Part shown: piece after piece, positions 59,742 through 64,000 of the stretch | Position numbering within the stretch: position 1 is the first letter of the stretch | Layout of the letters: every line of letters starts with the position of its first letter | Source of the DNA: Schizochytrium sp. CCTCC M209059 | Taxonomy: Eukaryota > Sar > Bigyra > Thraustochytrida > Thraustochytriidae | Reading direction: 5' to 3' | Assembly (NCBI GenBank): GCA_000818945.1 | Contig: KN805432.1 | Span: 30,901 to 94,900 of the forward strand | Length of the DNA stretch: 64,000 bases | The notes under the pieces: model-generated | What the model saw: only the letters and a program-made list of their open reading frames with translations | Databases searched by the model: none | Told to the model about the DNA's origin: nothing | Made by a program: the position numbers and the translations under genes

Positions 59742-60157
59742 GTGTCTGAGGTCGAGGATGAAGCGGATGACCTTAATGCGGAGCAGTATGCCAAGTTCCA
59801 CCCGCTGAGAGCAAAGATCGAAGACGCTGTCACCGAAGAGCGAATCGATTCACTCTTCGAAGCCGGAGATTACGATAGGATCATTGAGAAACACGATGAG
59901 ATGATGCAGCTTATCAGTTTCTATGGAGAAGAGTGGATCGATAGCGCTCTGAAAAGAACAATTAAGATGACAGCCCGTGCTGTGCTGGCTGAAGCGGACC
60001 AACGGCGGGCTGAAGATCGTTATGCTCAAGCGAACCTTCTTGATATTTGGTCGGGTTGGTCACAGCACGATCCAAAGACGCGATTCACTTCCAATTCCAC
60101 GTACACGACGCAAATTCCGCTTATCTACCGACCGGATTCTGTTGAACGCTGGAAATT
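59742..60157 (+). pseudogene. Gene fragment of unknown family running into a minisatellite
   Basis: An open frame with normal coding character (acidic N-terminal part, YAKFHPLRAKIEDAVTEERI, FYGEEWIDSALKRTIKMTAR, IYRPDSVERWKF) but no ATG at its head; it opens from a GTG just after a TTTAACTACCAG acceptor-like sequence. At about 60158 it passes into the GCTTTTAT repeat, which encodes only Leu/Cys/Phe/Tyr/Ala. Either a truncated gene copy or the last exon of something upstream. No family recognised. Confidence 0.4.
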
Positions 60158-60402
60158 TGCGTTTTGCTTTTATGCTTTTATGCTTGCTTTTACTCTTTTA
60201 TGCTTGCTTTTATGCTTGCTTGCTTTTATGCTTTTATGCTTGCTTTTATGCTTGTTTTTATGCTTGCTTTTATGCTCGCTTTTATGCTTGCTTTTATGCT
60301 CGCTTTTATGCTTGCTTTTATGCTTTTATGCTTACTTTTATGCTTTTATGCTTGCTTGCTTGCTTTTATGCTTGCTTTTATGCTTGCTTGCTTGCTTGCT
60401 TA
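60158..60402. repeat. (GCTTTTAT)n minisatellite with GCTT interruptions
   Basis: About 245 bases of tandem 8-mer GCTTTTAT mixed with 4-mer GCTT units, giving 12- and 8-base higher-order spacing. The plus-strand frame is open through all of it. Confidence 0.93.
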
Positions 60403-60725
60403 GGCTTACATGTCGTCATACTTTGCAAAATAAAAAATGCTAGCCGTGGCATCGCTTTTACATTGGGTGCACACCGGGTACGCGCGCGCACACAAAGCGA
60501 AGTTTTTGCAGAGGCTCATTGTCAATTGATGATGACCGTGAGCACCTCGCGCAGAGCCAGAGGGCCTGGGCGATCCCCGGCTGGCTGCGGCCTCGTTGCA
60601 TCGAGCATCGAGATTTAGCGCGCGCCGCTAAAACGCGCTTTACTTCAACGCGCTTGTCTCAAGCAGACGCAGCACCGTGAGCCGTCTTGTGCGGGAAACG
60701 CTCGAGGAGAGAAGAAGGCTCAGCG
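60403..60725. other. Spacer upstream of the INPP4-like gene
   Basis: About 320 bases. No gene, and no tetranucleotide array of the kind found ahead of other starts. Confidence 0.5.
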
Positions 60726-63700
60726 ATGCGGCAACTTGTGCAAGTGGTCGCACGCCTCGAGGCGCCCTGGATCCCGTGCGATGCCTTGCACCTTCGGCTC
60801 CTCGAGCAAGAAAGCCCCGATCAGCACCTCGCTCACGCCTCACAAGATCGGCACGCAGGACAGCATGACTCTAATCCCAGCGACAATAACGTCGCAAGAG
60901 AACACAACGATTTATCCGCCGTGAAAGAAGAAGAGAACTTTAGTGGCGGTGGCGGCGGAGGCGTGTACGTGGGAGAGCAACGCAATCGCAATTGGAAATA
61001 CAATCTGGTGTACTTGAGCAATACGGTCTCAGTGAAGCCAGCATACACTTCCCTGCAGCGCACCTTCGAGGTGGTCCTTTCTTTTGCCCTCGCTTCGGAC
61101 TCGCGTGCCCTCGTCTTTCAAGTATGCCAAGGCTATGGTCCACAGGGATCCACTGCTCCTGCCGCTAGCGTCCTTGGCATTACGCATGTTGACGCGCGAG
61201 CGCTTACAGAATCCGGTCGTGTTGACCTCGAAGTGTGGTGGAGCGCCGAGGCTGTTGCGCGCGTCAATCCACAGCAAAATCTTGCCGCTGGCGCAAACCC
61301 AGCCACCATGGGCCGCTTGGTGCTATCTGTTCTCCAAGTGCCTGTGTGGCAGCAACTTTGCGGCACTACGCTCGCAAAGTACGCCGGTCGCCTTCTTCAG
61401 CATCCTAGTGCGCGCACGCTCGTCGTTTCAGCGCTCAGCTCTTCGATTCCCGTGCCCTATCGCGAAGAAGAAGAAAACCAGGTCATCGCCAGCGAAATTG
61501 CATTTGAAACCATGCTCACCTTTAGCGTCCCCACGCAGCTCTTACGTCTTCGCCTCGCACGGCTCGTAGAGTACTGCCAGCGCTGGGAAAAGCTTTATTC
61601 GGCGGTGCGCATTGCCAACTGCCACTTCAGCTCTGATCATCTTGCAGTAAAACATGGCTATGAGCGCGTCAAACTCACCATTCTTGGCGCACGCCATCTT
61701 TCGCAAACACAGCACAGTCAACAAGCGAATGGCGACGGAATCAAGCGCAAGAGTAACGCCTTCTCCGGGGCCTTGCGGGGTATGATGCAGACCGCGCAGA
61801 AGCGAATGGACGCGAGCGGCGTGGGCCAGCCTTTGCAGACCGGTCCTTCCTCGTCCTCGTCATCTTCCTCCTCGCAAAAATTGTGCAATCCCTTTGTTCG
61901 CGTATCCTACCAGCACCCAGCAGGTCACAGAGTGGTGGTGGGACGTACTACTGCCGAACATCGCACCATGGACCCCGTCTTCAAAACCTGCCTGTTGGAA
62001 AATGAGTTTGCTTCACTCGAAGGGCCAAACACGCTCTGCTTTTACGTCCCATCGACTCCCGACGTTCTCGTCATGTTCGAGGTTTTCCACGAGAGAAATT
62101 CAACGCTCACACAGCGCACAACAAATGTCCCCATGATGGAGGCATGCTATCCGCTCGGGGCTTTGCTGGCGATGCAAGCCAAGGCCTCTGCGGCAGGTCT
62201 CGCTCACGCTGCCCTCAATTTGTGCCCGCATGGGACGCAGACGCCTGTTCTGGGGACACTTCAGGTTGCCACACAATCTACGCGTGATAAACTGGACCCA
62301 ATTGACCATGCACGAGACGCAAGCTTTGTTCCAGGAAATCCCTTTTACTTTCAATGGGGCGTTCGCTGGATGGATACCTTTGTTCAGCACTTGCACGAGG
62401 ACGTCGTCACTCTAAACCAGCTTCTCAAGGCTTGTCAGGATTCCGAAGAGGCCGTGGCCAATGAGCTTCGCTCCGGAACCTTGTTTACCTCGTGCATGAA
62501 ACAATCTGTGTGCAAAAAGGACTTTCACGTCGGTGCGATGCCCACAAATCTGCATGCCAACTTTTGGGTTGTCGAGTCTCGGAGCGCCAAGCAAGTTCCT
62601 GTCCACGCCGCGTCATCGTCCTCGCTCACTTCTGCCGCATCAGCACCGCTGTCTCCGCCCCCGCCACCACCTCCGCCACCAACGATACGTTCCCAATCTG
62701 CCGCAGCACCTGCCAGTGCCAATGTGAGTTCGAGTGCGAGCTCAGCTACTCGTGACGTACATGCGTCTGCCGCCCAAGCCCGTCCATCGCCACCACCACC
62801 GCCGCCGCCGCCTCGCTCACCACCTCCGTCTCCGCCAAGACCTGCTGCGGCGGGCCCACGAAGTACTTCAAAACCAGCATCAAGTCCACCACGAAGACCT
62901 GCAAGACCAGCACCTCCTTCGGCGATGCGGCCGCAAGCATCCACAAACGAAGCGCCCACTCATGCCGGTCAAGCCGATGCAGCATATCAACACCAAGGAC
63001 CACGACCTATAAGCCGAAGTCTTTCGAGCCGGAGACCCCCGCCACCGCAGCGACGTGCGCCCTCTCGCGTCGGCACGCAAACACGATCGCATTCTGTTGT
63101 AGAAGCCGAACCTTCTGTTCTTGCGGCCCGCCAGACGCATGCTGGTGCATCTGCGACCGATCGCGAAGAGGCGGATCAATGCCAACGGGTCCCAGGCGTC
63201 TTTGGGATCTTTCCTATTACAACGTGTGGAGCGCCAGCGGCGCACTGCTTTGGTTTTGGGAGTTCCAATACACTTTTGCACGAAAGGGCTCGCATGAGGG
63301 AGCTCCACAAGACTTCGCCCCAAGAGTGGACACCCGGATCCCCTGAGGCCCTACCTCTTGTCAACGTCACGAACGAGGATGCCAAAGTGGTTACTGAACA
63401 ATGGCAGCATTTGGCCAATGCATGGCGCAAGCACTTTTTGCGAGAGAGCGTCGTTCTAAGTCAGGCCCTCTCCTCGCTTGTGACGTGTTTTGTCACCGAG
63501 CTCGCAGTGCGGCTTAGCGGATCCGACATTGCCGTACACCATGTTTCGCAGTGGGCCGAATCGGGCGCGATTGGTGGGCTTTGGGTGCGTCAGCTGTACG
63601 AAATTGGCTTTCTCGTAGGCTGGGAAAGCCTGGTGTCAGCCCAAGGCAAGGAGCTCGGTATGCTCGAGGATGCCATTGCGGGTCTCGAAGCTTTGGAAAA

Positions 63701-64000
63701 GTCAACGCGCTTTCATATAATTCCATACGAAGACATGCCTTCGTGTGGCTTTGCCAAATCCGCCTCAGAGGCCTTGTTGCTTCGTCAGGAATGCCAAATA
63801 TACGTGCACGTCTCTGACGGTGCTGATGCGAGCAGGTCGCCCCGCGGAGCAGGATCGGGCGATGCCAACGACAGGCACCAGGCCTCGGAAATTCAGGTCT
63901 ACATTGCAGTTCCTCGGCAAGAGTACGAGACACTTGTCGCTCCCGTGACGTCGGAGAAGTTGATGCGTGGTATTCGTGTGGTTCCCGTGCTCTTCACGCA
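60726..64000 (+). CDS. Inositol polyphosphate 4-phosphatase (INPP4-like), 5' part
   Basis: Open from ATG 60726 to the window end without a stop: 1091 residues, incomplete at the C terminus. INPP4 enzymes remove the 4-phosphate of PI(3,4)P2. N terminus MRQLVQVVARLEAPWIPCDA leads into a probable C2-type region. Family blocks in the C-terminal part: IGFLVGWESLVSAQGKELGM with LED following (residues about 961-982, cf. the INPP4 QSLLSTxGDExGMLEDM block) and MRGIRVVPVLFT at the end, which in INPP4 precedes the NVGINEQQT region. The catalytic CKSAKDRT motif would lie beyond the window. Between residues about 640 and 800 there is a Pro-run, Ser/Ala/Arg-rich insertion (PPPPPPPP near 650 and near 690) absent from animal INPP4. 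The start fits the frame; no ATG lies closer upstream. Confidence 0.85.
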   Translation, partial: MRQLVQVVARLEAPWIPCDALHLRLLEQESPDQHLAHASQDRHAGQHDSNPSDNNVAREHNDLSAVKEEENFSGGGGGGVYVGEQRNRNWKYNLVYLSNTVSVKPAYTSLQRTFEVVLSFALASDSRALVFQVCQGYGPQGSTAPAASVLGITHVDARALTESGRVDLEVWWSAEAVARVNPQQNLAAGANPATMGRLVLSVLQVPVWQQLCGTTLAKYAGRLLQHPSARTLVVSALSSSIPVPYREEEENQVIASEIAFETMLTFSVPTQLLRLRLARLVEYCQRWEKLYSAVRIANCHFSSDHLAVKHGYERVKLTILGARHLSQTQHSQQANGDGIKRKSNAFSGALRGMMQTAQKRMDASGVGQPLQTGPSSSSSSSSSQKLCNPFVRVSYQHPAGHRVVVGRTTAEHRTMDPVFKTCLLENEFASLEGPNTLCFYVPSTPDVLVMFEVFHERNSTLTQRTTNVPMMEACYPLGALLAMQAKASAAGLAHAALNLCPHGTQTPVLGTLQVATQSTRDKLDPIDHARDASFVPGNPFYFQWGVRWMDTFVQHLHEDVVTLNQLLKACQDSEEAVANELRSGTLFTSCMKQSVCKKDFHVGAMPTNLHANFWVVESRSAKQVPVHAASSSSLTSAASAPLSPPPPPPPPPTIRSQSAAAPASANVSSSASSATRDVHASAAQARPSPPPPPPPPRSPPPSPPRPAAAGPRSTSKPASSPPRRPARPAPPSAMRPQASTNEAPTHAGQADAAYQHQGPRPISRSLSSRRPPPPQRRAPSRVGTQTRSHSVVEAEPSVLAARQTHAGASATDREEADQCQRVPGVFGIFPITTCGAPAAHCFGFGSSNTLLHERARMRELHKTSPQEWTPGSPEALPLVNVTNEDAKVVTEQWQHLANAWRKHFLRESVVLSQALSSLVTCFVTELAVRLSGSDIAVHHVSQWAESGAIGGLWVRQLYEIGFLVGWESLVSAQGKELGMLEDAIAGLEALEKSTRFHIIPYEDMPSCGFAKSASEALLLRQECQIYVHVSDGADASRSPRGAGSGDANDRHQASEIQVYIAVPRQEYETLVAPVTSEKLMRGIRVVPVLFT

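Overview
This is nuclear DNA of a unicellular eukaryote. It is GC-rich, most genes are single uninterrupted reading frames, only two introns can be placed in protein genes, and tetranucleotide arrays (GCTT, GCTC, CTGC, CAGG types) sit just upstream of many start codons. Radial spoke protein 3 shows the organism builds a motile flagellum. The combination (intron-poor, GC-rich, flagellate, SAM-, FG-GAP- and hybrid histidine-kinase proteins) best fits a stramenopile of the thraustochytrid/labyrinthulomycete type. That is inferred from style and gene content, not from a database match.

Layout. 1-5.2 kb: a mitochondrial-type NADPH:adrenodoxin/ferredoxin reductase, an ARL2-binding (BART) protein, and an inverted pair of intron-containing tRNA-Ala(CGC) genes. 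5.2-24.6 kb: two giant genes. One encodes a 2410-residue protein with about 19 SAM-like domains separated by Arg-Ser and acidic-Ser linkers. The other encodes a 3078-residue degenerate myosin fused to IQ, PH, two SAM, two RanBP2-type zinc fingers and a C-terminal beta module. A small TPR gene and an assembly gap lie between them. 25.7-32.4 kb: an unknown basic protein, an AGC-type pseudokinase divergent from RSP3, and a coiled-coil protein. 32.8-40.2 kb: SHQ1 (one intron), a small 82-residue protein, a UXT-like prefoldin, the cytosolic Fe-S factor CIA2B/MIP18, and a membrane-anchored ATP-grasp protein. 40.6-47.9 kb: a GAF hybrid histidine kinase with a decayed ATP-binding domain, a 2.3-kb non-coding spacer, a calpain-like protein lacking all three catalytic residues, and the proteasome maturation factor POMP/UMP1 with a two-codon first exon. 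48.5-58.0 kb: a TMEM223-like mitochondrial membrane protein, two unknown proteins (one probably N-myristoylated), a PH-domain protein and a short-chain dehydrogenase. 58.4-64 kb: a 9-bp minisatellite, a frameshifted secreted FG-GAP pseudogene, a gene fragment running into a GCTTTTAT minisatellite, and the first 1091 residues of an INPP4-type inositol polyphosphate 4-phosphatase, cut by the window end before its catalytic motif.

Most recognisable genes are unlinked housekeeping functions (Fe-S assembly, H/ACA snoRNP assembly, proteasome assembly, prefoldin, flagellum). The unusual part is the pair of SAM-domain giants, which share SAM sequence and a similar terminal beta module and look like one scaffold family. 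Also unusual is the run of pseudoenzymes: kinase, calpain, myosin motor with lost switch residues, and histidine kinase with lost N and G boxes.
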